This document shows, piece after piece, positions 13,201-23,587 of a DNA stretch of 64,000 nucleotides. Numbering within the stretch: the stretch's first letter is position 1; each line of letters starts with the position of its first letter. Source of the stretch: Antitrichia curtipendula (taxonomy: Eukaryota > Streptophyta > Bryopsida > Hypnales > Leucodontaceae); NCBI GenBank assembly GCA_951230915.1, contig OX579642.1, positions 8,432,001 through 8,496,000 of the forward strand, in the 5' to 3' direction. The position numbers were made by a program, and so were the translations under genes. Below the pieces are notes generated by a model that was given only the letters and a program-made list of their open reading frames with translations, was not told where the DNA came from and searched no databases.

Positions 13201-13897
13201 AGTGGAAGGGATGACGGAACCAGGAGACGTCGTCGTCGATTGCACAGCGGCCACAGGTTTTTTTTGGCTAATTATTTAATTTAATGTCAATGATATCATA
13301 TCATGAACTTCATGTTCCGATGATTTTTGTTAATATTTGGTCGGGATGTTTGTAGGTTCCAGCATCCAAGCTTGCCGCGCCACGCATCGGCATATTTGGG
13401 CATTTGAGGAAGACAAGGCTATTTTTGAAGCCCTTATCGCTCCGGTCATGCGCACTGCTGCGGGTGTCTCTAAACCACCGCCACAACTGCCAGTGGAACT
13501 TGTAGACCTAGACGACGAGGACGTACCTGCACAAGTTGTCAAGAAGACATCTCGATTCAGTAAGTAAGTTTTACTTTAATATCTTTGTTTGTTTCCAAAG
13601 ACTGAGCACTATCTCATGTATTCTAATATGTTGTTTCGTGGTGTTTGCAGGAAAGCCACAAAATTGAGGCTCTCTCAACAAGTTCCTTTTTTTGCCAATC
13701 CGGATTTCTTTCCAAGCCCTGAAAAACCATTTCAGCTACCTATATACGCTGAGGAGCTTTGCAGGGATTTTGTTGCCCTAAATCCTAGACCCACTTCTAG
13801 GGCCTACTCGGTATATCCTCGTACTCTCCGATTTGTAGATGATTGTGCCGTAGAGTCAGATTTGCAGACATCGGATAGTGAGGGTAGTTCTACCTGA
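7221..13897 (+). CDS. ParB-like domain fused to beta-class DNA amino-methyltransferase-like domain, spliced
   Basis: Core exons, all with GT-AG borders and unbroken phase, are 9119 (or ATG 9110)-9777, 9890-10079, 10180-10374, 10464-10679, 10819-11054, 11719-12373, 12549-12899, 12983-13256, 13356-13563 and 13651-13897. Two upstream exons, 7221-7310 and 8632-8730, fit in phase but are tentative. The product is about 1,080 aa from 9110 or 1,139 aa from 7221. The N-terminal part has YVCDGNHRRIAW, the ParB/Srx signature. A Lys/Glu-rich stretch with KKGTKRKAE follows and could be nuclear targeting. The C-terminal part has VDLIIVDVPEG in the motif IV position, a Rossmann-like strand GGLLVIY, then EPGDVVVDCTAATGSS as motif I. 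Motif IV before motif I is the beta-class order of N6-adenine/N4-cytosine methyltransferases. DVPE replaces the usual (D/N/S)PP(Y/F/W), so activity is doubtful. DNA binding or marking of the element is inference. Confidence 0.78.
7391..8575 (+). repeat. 349-bp tandem repeat array, about 3.4 copies
   Basis: Copies start at 7391, 7740, 8089 and 8438 (the last partial). The spacing is exactly 349 bp and identity is very high. Each copy carries a 20-bp palindrome of the type GGGTCTCGGTACCGAGACCC. If the tentative first exon at 7221-7310 is right, the whole array lies in intron 1 of the methyltransferase-like gene. Otherwise it is upstream of its promoter. Repeated 60-90 aa minus-strand frames across it come from the repeat and are not genes. 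Confidence 0.93.
7452..8518. promoter_or_regulatory. Four 20-bp palindromes, one per 349-bp unit
   Basis: The sites are at 7452-7471, 7801-7820, 8150-8169 and 8499-8518. The last, GGGTCTCGGTACCGAGACCC, is a perfect 20-bp palindrome. The others have one or two arm mismatches. The spacing follows the 349-bp unit, so conservation may simply reflect the array. The same core recurs in unrelated sequence at 3677 and 11469. Confidence 0.7.
11189..11700. repeat. About 140-bp diverged tandem repeats with palindromes in intron 11055-11718
   Basis: Palindromes sit at 11189-11204, 11329-11344, 11469-11484 (perfect GTCTTGGTACCAAGAC) and 11606-11621. The spacings are 140, 140 and 137 bp. The bases after each (CCTCAAAG, GGCGGGGCA-like, then CATGMA words) are also related, so these are diverged copies of a unit of about 140 bp. 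This is by far the longest of the well-supported introns of the gene (664 bp). Confidence 0.75.
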
Positions 13898-14165
13898 GTC
13901 CAACTTATGTGAAGTACTGATATCATCAAGCACTCTTGGATCAGGTGCATGTACTTCATTTTGAGGATTATGATTTTTTTAAATCTTTGTATGAGTGATT
14001 TCTTTTGGAATGTATATGTATTCTGAAACCATAATATCTTTTGGGGTGCATGCTTAACCACAGTCATTACACACCTCCCTTCTCATAATCTACAGAACTT
14101 GTCAGCAAATTTAGAATCTCCAAAATTTTCTAAGCTATCTTTGCATCCTAGTATAACAAACAGAG
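13898..14165. other. 3' region of the methyltransferase-like gene
   Basis: AT-rich sequence after the TGA at 13895-13897, likely holding the 3' UTR and polyadenylation signals. No further coding sequence is seen. Confidence 0.4.
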
Positions 14166-15560
14166 TTAGCTACGAGGGGGGGAAGCTAGGCTGCGCTGCC
14201 CGATCAATATTGACGGATTAGGCGGGCTGCCCATCCTGCCCACCTCAACTACCAAGGTTGGCTATCCACCCTATCCACATCGACTGGAAGGCCGGCCTAC
14301 CTTGCTTGTCTATTTTGAGAGATTGAGTTGGTAGCCTAGGTTGCCCCTACTATTGGATAGGTAGATGAGTGGGTCGGTAGGTGGTTTGGCAAGGAAGGCT
14401 GTACTTCACAGAATAGGCAACCCGCCCTTCCTACCAAACTCAAGGGCGTGGGCAGCCCGCCCTTCCTGCTAAGGTGGGCCGGGTGTGCAGTTCCCCAAGG
14501 ACACCAGCTCGAGAGGTTGTTAAACACCCCCTCCTTGTGTAGCTTGATAGATTTGGTAGCCCGCTCTCCCTGCCCAATTGGCCGGGTTGGGCAATCCCTC
14601 TCTCCTTGCCTACCTTAATGTGCTAGGTAGCCCTTCCTCCCCCCCCCCTTGCTCAGTTGGAAGGATTGGGCAACCCTCCCTCCATGCCCAACTCAAGTGG
14701 ATGCTCTGCTTGTCCCCTCCAGTCCAGTTGAACAGCCTGGGCAGCCCGCCCTCGCTGCCTAATTGGAGGGATAAGGCAGCTCGCCCTCCTTGTTGAACTG
14801 GAGGGGTGGGGCAACATGCCGTCCCTGCCCAACTCGAGGGGCTGGGCAGACCTTGAATCTTGCCCAAATCAAGGAGGTGGACAGCCTGCCTAGCCTACTG
14901 TACTCAAGGGACAAAGCAGCCCGCTCTCCCTGCCCACCTGGACGAGGTAGGCAGTCTGCCCCGCTCGAAGGGCGGGGTAGCCCCCCTGCTCAAGTCGATG
15001 AGGTGGGCAATCCCTCCTCCCCTGCCCAACTGGATGAGGGGTGCAGTCTGCCCTTTTTTACATCAGTAACATCGCTCGAAGGACAGGGCAACCCTCTCCC
15101 CCTGCCTAGCTCGATGAGATGGGCAGTCTATCCCCCTTTGCCCCACTTGAAGGGCGGGGCAGACCTCCCCTCCCCCCCCCCCCCCCGCCTAGCTCGATGA
15201 GGTGGATGGTCTGCCCTACTCAAAGGGTGGAACAGCCCCCCCTACCCAGCTCGATGAAGTGGACAAACCTCCACACACACCTGCCCAGCTCAATCAGGTG
15301 GGTCCTAAATCCCTCTGTGCCCCGCTCAAAAGCCAGGGCAGCCCTCCCTTGCTCGCTACCCATCCGGACAAGGTGGGCAGTCTGCCTTGCTCGAAGGGCG
15401 GGGCAGCCCTCCTTCCACCCTTGTCTACCTCGACAAACGGAGCAGTCCCTCTCCTCTTCCCCAGCTTGGCGGACTGAGCAGTTTGTCCCCGTTACCTACT
15501 TAGAGAGATAGGGCAGCCCGCCTTCTTAGTTCAGCTAGAAGGATGGGGCCGCCCGCAACC
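14166..15560. repeat. GC-rich degenerate minisatellite
   Basis: About 1.4 kb made of 40-50 bp half-units alternating CTGCCCARCTCGA(T/A)GAGG and GGGCRG(T/C)CYGCCC. Spacings between similar blocks vary (about 56, 80, 85 and 92 bp). Base composition is far more GC-rich than the surroundings. Open frames on both strands (for example 14578-15511) are proline/serine-rich products of the repeat and not credible genes. Confidence 0.8.
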
Positions 15561-16496
15561 ACTACTCACTAGAGTCGGATAAGATGATGTATGGCAAACT
15601 TATCACTTTGTGATACACGTCGCCATGTTGTGGCATTTAAAGAGGATGAGTTTGTCTTTGTCTCCCAAAAAAATCCCCGCATGCGTGCAGTTTTGATAAG
15701 ATTAGTGTTATAGTCTTGTAGAGCTCAAGACAAAGACATCAGATAGCAAGGGTAGTGTTACAGTCAGTGGAAGTAGTACGAGGTCACATTACACTGTAGT
15801 AGTTCGAGTGCATGTAGTTTACAGAGAAATTGAAGTTTCAATTTTCAATCATATTTGCGGGCGCATTACTCTTTTGGGGTGTGCATGCTCATTGTTGCCT
15901 TTGGATTATTACTACTAATTTGTACTTGATTCATTATCTAACACGCTTGACATCTTTGTAACATTGATCATGCATCTTCTTTAGTCAGACGACGTACTCC
16001 TCCATGAACACATTAGAATTGTTGACTTGCTTACCCTTACACCCACAAGAAGAGCCCCTTCTAAAATGGTGTTCCATGGGACATGCATTTCATTTGCCTA
16101 ATGATATTGACAGATGAGTGCGTCGTCTACTGTAGGAGATGCATGATGAATGTCTGTCAGATGGTGAGCTAGTTGGCATGTAATGATAATAAATGAAAAA
16201 TTGATGCTCTAAATGCTGTCATGGACATCAACTCTAAAAAAACAGCCTAAAGCCTCTTAGAATAGAGAATGTAGATGTTTCAACAATCAATTGAACGATA
16301 ATGCTCCAAGTGCTAATCCTACCATGAAGGTAGAAGCGGACAGAAACGAGTAGGTCCACTTGATTCTTGCAAGGCGATCTTTGAAGACTTCCAAAAAAGG
16401 TAAGAGGTACTAGAGGGTAACTACAATGATCGGAATTCCGAGAGTGAAGCAATAATATTTAGCGACTTTCATAAAACATCCAGTAACCATACTGTG
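15561..16496. other. Non-coding segment inside the MULE element
   Basis: AT-rich sequence with no coding frame, RNA gene or repeat that I can recognise. Confidence 0.5.
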
Positions 16497-16665
16497 TTGT
16501 TGCAGTTCAATTTTGTTCGCTTGTCCCAGTCTCTTATGTTGATGCGATTCAATTTCAATTGCTTGTCCTAGTCTCTTGTGTTGATGTAGTTCAATTTTGT
16601 CCGCTTGTCCTAGTCTCGTGTGTGGATGTAGTTCAATTTTGTTTGTTTATCCCAATCCCTTGTCG
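16497..16665 (+). repeat. 42-bp tandem repeat, four copies
   Basis: The word (G/A)TTCAATTT starts at 16505, 16547, 16589 and 16631, exactly 42 bp apart. It is followed each time by a TGTCCTAGTCTCTTGTG-like block. The array lies just inside the right subterminal repeats of the element. Confidence 0.85.
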
Positions 16666-16849
16666 CCACACGAGTATGATTTTGAAAAAGTAGCCCCATG
16701 CAAATTCAAACAAAATTTGAAGCTCTAAACGAGAAGTGCAACAATTCAGATGGACGAAGTCTTTTCTGCTACTACCAAATCACCACTCATCTTATCTTTT
16801 CTACGTATAGGTCGAAGTAGGAAAATTTATTGCAAAATCTTCTATCTTG

Positions 16850-17215
16850 TGTAACCAATTTTTTCATCCATTTTAGTATCTACTGTCATCCATCTTTTGA
16901 TTCAGTTTCATCCATAATTTTCATCTACTTTCATCTGTATTTTTCATCCACTTTCATCCATATTTTTCATCTACTTTCATCCATATTTTTCATCCAATTT
17001 TCCCATCCACTTTCATCCATTTCTTCCAACTCCTTTCATCCATATTTTTCATCTACTTTCATCCATATTTTTCATCCAATTTTCCCATCCACTTTCATCT
17101 ATTTTCTCCAATTACTTACTTCCATTTTTTCCATGCAGTTTTGTGATTTTTTCTTGAAATTTGATCCATTTTTCATCAACTTTCATCCAATTTTTCATCC
17201 ATTTTTTGCCATTTT
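16850..17215 (-). repeat. Right subterminal array of TTTCATCC-type units
   Basis: On the plus strand it is TTTCATCCATATTTTTCATC repeated with variants, including an 82-bp repeat (16971 and 17053). Read on the minus strand it gives GGATGAAA words like the left array at 871-1345. An open frame at 16830-17318 is only the repeat. Confidence 0.8.
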
Positions 17216-17308
17216 TCTTTTTCCGTTCCAATATTTCAGCTCCCCGCTCACCAATCCCCGCTTCTTGCTCACCGCTCGCCGCTCCATGCTCGCTTCCCAG
17301 CATTCCCC
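17216..17308 (-). repeat. Right terminal inverted repeat of the MULE element
   Basis: Read inward from 17308 on the minus strand: GGGGAATGCTGGGAAGCGAG, then GGTGAGCGGGGAGC, then ATTGGAACGGAAAA. It matches the left end at 806-870 apart from the outer six bases and scattered changes. Confidence 0.75.
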
Positions 17309-17318
17309 CTTGCAATAA
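17309..17318. repeat. Right target-site duplication of the 16.5 kb element
   Basis: CTTGCAATAA, identical to 796-805. It immediately follows the last base of the right inverted repeat. Confidence 0.8.
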
Positions 17319-18871
17319 GGAATGACAATTATGTTCATGATTGATAGTATAGAGTTCCATGGGACTCAATTTTCATACCTTACGTTAATGGCCAAAGTGA
17401 TTGTTGAAGGCCTTGGTAGAATTGCAAGTTGGGTACTTGTTGCAATGTTACTTGCCACTTCATTTCACAAGTGTCTTTGATGAAGCACTAGAAGTCCTCA
17501 TGCACATCAATTCTTGCCTAGGGTTGTCCATCTCGACGTGACGCTAGTTTTTCACATCGAAATGTTTGTCAACAACAATCAACTTCCAAATTTATTTTTT
17601 TTGGATGGCCTCGATGGCATGTTCATCAATCTAGACAATATACTAGTCAATAATCAGACTGTCTAGGAAATTTATTTATTTATTTTTATTTTCATTTCAT
17701 TTTTGATGGACGTTGGGGTTATATCCTGAAGTTTTATCAGAGTCACGTCTGTCTAGACATGACATGACAACCTTGTTCTTGCCTTAACTTTCTAGAGGGT
17801 TGGCAACCATAAACTACAATATGATTAATTAAGTGAAATCTCCTTCAGTGTCTAATACCCTCATTAATGAGAAGAGTACACCCTAAATGGTCTTAATTAA
17901 TTCAACTTTCCTATGTCTAATACTCTCATTAATGAGTAAATCCTAAATGATCTTATTTTACTATCTACTTGATTTGTACAACTATATCATTTAATTGTAG
18001 AAGTGGAATGAACAAATCCAATACAGGAATTAGCAAATCACCGGTAGTACATGACATCCATGAAAACTCAAGCTAGGGGTTTAAATTTTACAAGAGATTT
18101 TGATAGTAAATAAATGTAGACACACACTTGAAAGAAAAATCTTAATCTCCAAGTTCTTCCATACTTTGTGATACCAAGTAAAAATGAATATACAATCCAA
18201 TTATTGTCTATTGTTTTAATATGATTGAAATGAGTTACATCATGGACATTTGGCATCCAATGGATGATAGAGAATCTTTTAGTGAAGGGCAAAAAAAGTG
18301 CAACTATTCATCCTTGGAATTTTGAGTGAAAAGGGGAGATCTTCTATAATATTTTGACTTTCAACATTTGCTTTTGGATTTTTTTAGACCAATGATTCCC
18401 ACAATATCAAAATGGGTGATTTCCACGGTCACCAATCTGTCATTTAAGGATTAATGTAAAAAATTCACCAAAAATTGAGTTTTATTTTTTTTGGAATTGA
18501 AATTTCGTATGCATGATGGGATACTGTATAAGAATGCAATGATGCAAGAATTGCAAAGGGTTGTGTTCGAAAATGGGCGTTTGTATGGGAAACAAAGGGA
18601 GGTGCGAATCCACTTGTCCGAGCATTGTTTAACTTTATAGCACGGAACATCCCAAATATTGGACCACGCAATTACGTCAACAATCTGTTCCTTTATTGTG
18701 AGGGAACATCTTTACAATACAAGATATTACTATGGTCTACAAAACTACCACTATCTCACTTAGATGAACCCTCCATGACCTCCAAATAATCTACAAGTGA
18801 CCAATCTCCATACCACCACAGTTCGGACACATCTGACCATGCAAATGGTACATCACCAACACTTGACCACT
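17319..18871. other. Intergenic, right of the MULE element
   Basis: AT-rich DNA with no convincing reading frame. It ends at the stop codon of the Bax inhibitor gene, so its right edge must hold that gene's 3' UTR. Confidence 0.5.
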
Positions 18872-20971
18872 CTAGTCACGACGTTTGCGTCGTTCACGCT
18901 CCTTCCGCTCTCTTTCACCTGCATTCTTTGTCTGCACCCAACCAGACATTAGTTCATCGTCAACCTTCATATATTATGATCAAACCATATGCCAAGTTTG
19001 AACATCACCAAAAGAAAGCGTCCATTCAGGCCATTTACATACTACATAGGGTAAATTGAAGTTTGAAAGTGGAATTCCATACAAGAATGATGTTCAGAGA
19101 CTAACCAAAATGACAAGGATGCGCACAAAGATGGCAACAAAGTCCAAAAAGAGGTCCATTGTGTGTTTAATGTAATCGAAGTCCCCAAGAGATGCCCTCT
19201 CAATTATCATTTGAGTGTCGAATAACACATAGCCCACGAATAGGGCCAATCCAAGGTACAGCTGCACCACAAACAGAATCCTTTAACAATATGCAATAAG
19301 GAATGGACCACACAGTCACTAGCACTGAATACAAATTATGTTAAAATATGAAATGGATTCTGCAACAAAATAACTCATTGCTAAGATGGACAAGCGTACC
19401 TCAACGTTGAACATGAACACTCCACGACCAAAGAACAGTGAGCCAAACTGCAACATAGCCATCATACTGATAGCAGAGGACAAAATTCCTCCCAAAAACA
19501 GGTATTCCCTACGCTTTGCTAACAAGGCAGCCCCAGTGAAGCAGGCAAAGATTGCTGTAGAGCCTAGAAATGCAACCATGACAATACTGCAACAATAAAC
19601 TCCAAGTGAGTATAAAAATGAATCATTGATGTACTCCTGTTTTTCATTTGTAACCTACACACCTTCACAAAAACAAATATTAAAGAGCGAACAAAAGTTC
19701 TCCTCGATAACAGAAAACAATATTAAAAAGTTTACAAGGTAAAATGTCCACATGCATAGCATCACTATATTGCATACCTGGGGTCAAATTCAAGGACATG
19801 CCCCACAAGTGTCCCCAATGATGCTCCCTCACAAAGGGCAGCGGCACCCAACAACTGTAATCTCTTCGTCTGCAAACAAAGACATAGCATTTCACAGCAA
19901 TCAATATTTCAAGAGAAAACCAAAACGAACAGAAACAAACAATCTTCACAAAAACACTATACTGGCAGCCTTCCGAATCACCAGGGTTATATGAATGACG
20001 CACTAATGCTAGCACGGAAAATAAAGCGATAATTATCTATCAATGAAATATGAAAACCTTCAAGGTGAATGGGGCAAATCCATTCTCAGTCCATTATTCC
20101 CCTAAATATGGCATGCTCGGTGACATTCACTATCAATGTCATCTCCACCTGAATAGATGAATTACCGGTAATAGCACGAAATTCTCAAGCCATATCAGAT
20201 TAATTCAAACACGCTTATAAGTTGATTGAAAATTCCCATAAATAGGGTGACTGATAATTCGCAAAAAGTGACCTTCAAATCCCTAAACCCTCAGATGAAA
20301 CGATGAATAGTGATGGCAAGATAACCAAACAGCAACATACCTCATTCTGTACCGTTGAAGGCGTCAAAGCAAGCCATGTACTGGCACCAATAAACATCAT
20401 CGAGGTAATGATACCCCCAATGTTCAACAACGTATGGATGTATACACCCACCGCCGACAGAAGCACCGTCGCAGCCAAGGTCGTGTATACCTGTCAAATA
20501 AGTAGAGATATTGCCTTATGAAACAAGAAGAGGGCTATTATGAGAAAAAAATTTAAAGTTCAAAATTCACCAGTCCACAAGCATCACAAATACTAACCTT
20601 CGCAAACAAAACCCTAAAGCAAACATTGTTTTGGATGCACAACTAGAACAACAAGGACTAGACAATCCCAACACCATAAACATCACGAGGAGGACATCAA
20701 TTACGGAAAAAGTTAATAAATGATGAGCAATAAACTATATAAGTAGGTAAGCATCGTGAGGAGTGCATCAATTATGAAAGAACTTACTACAATTCAACTA
20801 AACCAAATAGAGATATCACCGCAACAACCGACGCGCATTAACGCTATAGAGCAAAACCCTTACCCGTTGCAGATGATGCTGCACAGGCGTGGAGATCGAG
20901 TTGAAATTCTTCATCGCGTTGTAATTCCAATCCTTCCCACGACCCTCGAAGAAAGACGCTGCGTAATCCAT
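18872..20971 (-). CDS. BI-1: Bax inhibitor-1, six exons
   Basis: A multi-pass ER membrane protein that restrains stress-induced cell death and affects ER calcium. This is family knowledge. Exons on the minus strand are 20971-20864, 20490-20341, 19869-19778, 19586-19400, 19261-19106 and 18931-18872. All introns are GT-AG, every phase is consistent, and the total is 250 aa (plant BI-1 is about 247). The start MDYAASFF is followed by [17 protein letters not shown], as in plant BI-1. Further in are [29 protein letters not shown], then [17 protein letters not shown], with the conserved VDTQ-like motif as FDTQ. The C-terminus is the basic tail [10 protein letters not shown], typical of BI-1. Hydrophobic segments alternate throughout. 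The start was chosen because it gives the canonical plant N-terminus. An upstream in-frame extension to 21100 exists but does not look like BI-1. Confidence 0.95.
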
Positions 20972-23133
20972 AGCTCCGACACTCGTAACGGAAAACTTTC
21001 CAAAACCCTCGATATCCCTGAAATCTCCACCAAAAAAACTACAAAAGCTCTCTAAACAGTCGCTGAAACGCGATACCAACGCAATACGCAATTGCACCAC
21101 CGATCACACTCAAGTTTGAAAAAAAATTGCTATCAATCCAGAGGCGGTTTACGTCGAAACTTGACAAAGCTCCTGGCTAGCTCGCTGAACTTGAGAAGAA
21201 GGTACATATAAAGTGTAAAAGGAACTTTCCAGAAGAGGTCCGTTCTCAGGTTTGGGAACTCGTTCTGTTTGTCGGGATGGAGAGATGGGAGCTTTGTTCC
21301 CGAAGTGCCGACGTTCTCCATTCCCGTTCCCTATACCAGATCTGAAACTTTGGGTTGGTTCCAGGAAAGACATGCCGCTTGAGGGTGCCGACTGTTCTCG
21401 GGAAGTGCAGACATTGCTGATGGGGACCGATTTCATTGGCTGTTAGGATTTGAAACGTGTCTCCGCCAATCGGATTGGGGGTGAGGTGTACGTCAAGGAG
21501 CCCTCCAATTGAAGTCCTTAAAAAGTGGAAATTCATAACTTAAGAAATTCACAATTTTAATTCAAATTTAACATTATTCGAAAGGTTTTGCACTCTAGAC
21601 TACAATTGTTGTCAAGGATATCTTTTTGTTACCCTCTAAGGACATACTTTTATACAAAGTTGGAACTCAAAAATAATTTTCAAGTTTTCTAGAATCATAA
21701 ATCAATTTATTTTCTCATTAGTTTTGTATAAATAGTGAAAAAATACATTAAAGAAGAAGCTTTCAAACTAAAAGCGACAAAAATTCTAGTCCAATTTCAA
21801 ATTACTTTTCCAGAAAGCTACCTACCTTATTTTTATCAGCTTCTCCCAATAATTTTGGAAAACAAATTTTCAAGCTTTGTAGAATAAAAATTTGATTTCA
21901 ATGACTTCTATAATGTTTACAATTTAATGTAAGTAAGAGAAAACTATCGATTTTAGGAGAATCTTAGTCTTGTTGTCAATTAAAAGCAACAAAAGTTCTA
22001 GTCTAATGTTAAAATTACTTTTATCGAAAGTTGCATCTTCCATTTTTCATCAACCTCTCCTTACAATTTTGACTTCTAATGTTAAAATTACACTTTTCTT
22101 GAAAGTTGCCTCCTCCACTTTTCATGAACCTTTCCTTACAATTTTGGCAACCAAGAATTTCAAATCTCTTCTTACAAATATTGCACGTTTCCACATAGAA
22201 CTCTAGAAAATCTTATCTTTTTCACAAACTAACTCCATTTGACCAACCTTTGTATAGGGAAGGTTCACTCTAAGTGTCCAAATGGACCAAATTGATCAAT
22301 TACACGTCAAATGGAGTTAAAACAAGTACTGCCTTTATTCCCAAATGATCTTTATGTTGGACAAAATGTTCTAGATTAATTCAAAAAATAACATTTTAAA
22401 GATGTCTTTTGCACTATAAATATAGTTCAGTGTACTCTTAGCGTCCAAGAAACTTTGAGCTTCAAAGCCCTTTTCAAAGTGTAGTTTTGGGGTTTTGAAA
22501 AGTGAAATTATTTGGACATTTTTAAAGAGCACTAGTAGACATTTAATTGTCAAGTGTGAGGTTTTCATTTTATGGGCATTTAGTACATGCCCAAGACAAT
22601 GATTGGACCTCCATTTTGCCTCCCAAAAATCAGAAAATACTCAAAGAATTACAAAAAATAAAAATGAATAATGTTAATTGATCCCTCCAATCATTTCATT
22701 TGTGTTTCAATTGATGATTATAAGGATGGGAAGAGAACTACTACTTAAGGTTGTTTTGCTAGTCCCCCCAAGCAATCAAAAGTCAAATTTGACCTATTCC
22801 AACCAAGGCTTTTTTATTTTACTTGTATCCCCCTTGTTGGCTTCACTAGAGAGGCCAATTTTTGGAGGGATGAAGCCGGACAAGTCAGATTTTTAAAACA
22901 GTCTAGCAAAATTTTGCCCAAAAAAAAAGCCCTGATTCCAACATTGCAAAGTGCAAGAGGAAGATCATTGTGGGACAAAAAATTAAAGCCAACAAGAAGA
23001 TCATTATGGGACAAAGGGAGTAAATACTTTGGGTTGCATTTCAAAGTAGTGCTTACATCTTATCACATGTAAATTTCATCAATACAAAGTCTCCTTTAGG
23101 TGAAAATTCAAGTAACACAGCATAGCATACATG
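20972..23133. other. Intergenic, 5' of Bax inhibitor-1
   Basis: The first few hundred bases (to about 21540) are more GC-rich and should hold the BI-1 5' UTR and promoter. The rest is AT-rich with no convincing frame. Short minus and plus frames near 21133-21536 overlap in several frames and show no family resemblance. Confidence 0.45.
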
Positions 23134-23135
23134 TA

Positions 23136-23585
23136 CACTAAAGATGATATTTAGTGTTGAGTGACATTTAGTGTTTTTACCCCCCTACTAGCTACAACAC
23201 TAAATCTGAACTTGTCCACAATTAGTGTTAGACTTGAATGTGCCAGCTGCAAACTTCAGAGCCTTGTAACTTTTGCAAAAATTCTTCAAATAAGGAAAAT
23301 GAGATGTTTTTCGGCATCTACAAAAACTGTAGATGCTGAAAAACATCTCATTTTCCTGATTTGAAGAATTTTTGCAAAAGTTACTAGGCTCTGAAGTTTG
23401 CAGCCGCCTAGCCCTAATCGGTCCGATTCTGTCCGTGAACAGTGATATTCCGTCTGATATTACAACTCTGGTTCACATTTAGTGTTTGAATTGACATTTA
23501 ATGTTACTTACTTTCATAGGGTAATTGGCTTTTTAGTGTATGCCTTCGTATTTAGTGTACAAGACACTAAACATCATCTTTAGTG
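23136..23585. mobile_element. 450-bp CACTA-ended MITE
   Basis: It starts CACTAAAGATGATATTTAGT and ends with the inverse of CACTAAAGATGATGTTTAGT, 22 bp with one mismatch. A TA dinucleotide flanks both sides (23134-23135 and 23586-23587). The subterminal ACATTTAGTGTT words are repeated. There is no coding capacity. Its ends match the CACTA superfamily, but the flanking TA would fit a 2-bp duplication better than the usual 3 bp. A related element lies at 33542-34139. Confidence 0.75.
23246..23404. repeat. Long hairpin (about 75-bp arms) inside the MITE
   Basis: GCTGCAAACTTCAGAGCC at 23246 pairs with GGCTCTGAAGTTTGCAGC ending at 23404. Pairing continues with few mismatches to the centre, GCATCTACA (up to 23322) against TGTAGATGC (from 23328), leaving a 5-base loop. 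A transcript would form a near-perfect stem of about 75 bp. Confidence 0.9.
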
Positions 23586-23587
23586 TA

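Larger units (their letters stand above)
806..17308. mobile_element. 16.5 kb Mutator-like DNA transposon carrying a transposase and a ParB-methyltransferase gene
   Basis: The boundaries come from three independent signs. A 10-bp direct repeat CTTGCAATAA lies immediately outside both ends. The ends are imperfect inverted repeats sharing TGCT(A/G)GGAAGCGAGCA and then a GTGAG(C/T)GGGGAGC block. Arrays of GGATGAAA-type units follow inside each end in opposite orientation. Inside are a MULE transposase (minus strand, 6022 to 1909) and a spliced ParB/DNA-methyltransferase-like gene (plus strand, about 7221 to 13897), divergently arranged, plus a GC-rich minisatellite and a 42-bp repeat towards the right end. 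The first six terminal bases on the left (CAACGT) differ from those on the right (GGGGAA in the same sense), so at least one end has drifted. The transposase is frameshifted, so this copy is probably not autonomous now. That both genes moved together is inferred from the shared ends and the shared palindromes. Confidence 0.82.

Noticed and set aside
14336..15511. Proline-rich frames on both strands
   Set aside because: Low-complexity translations of the GC-rich minisatellite, open in several frames at once.
16830..17318. 162-codon plus-strand frame
   Set aside because: It translates the right subterminal TTTCATCC array and runs through the element end.
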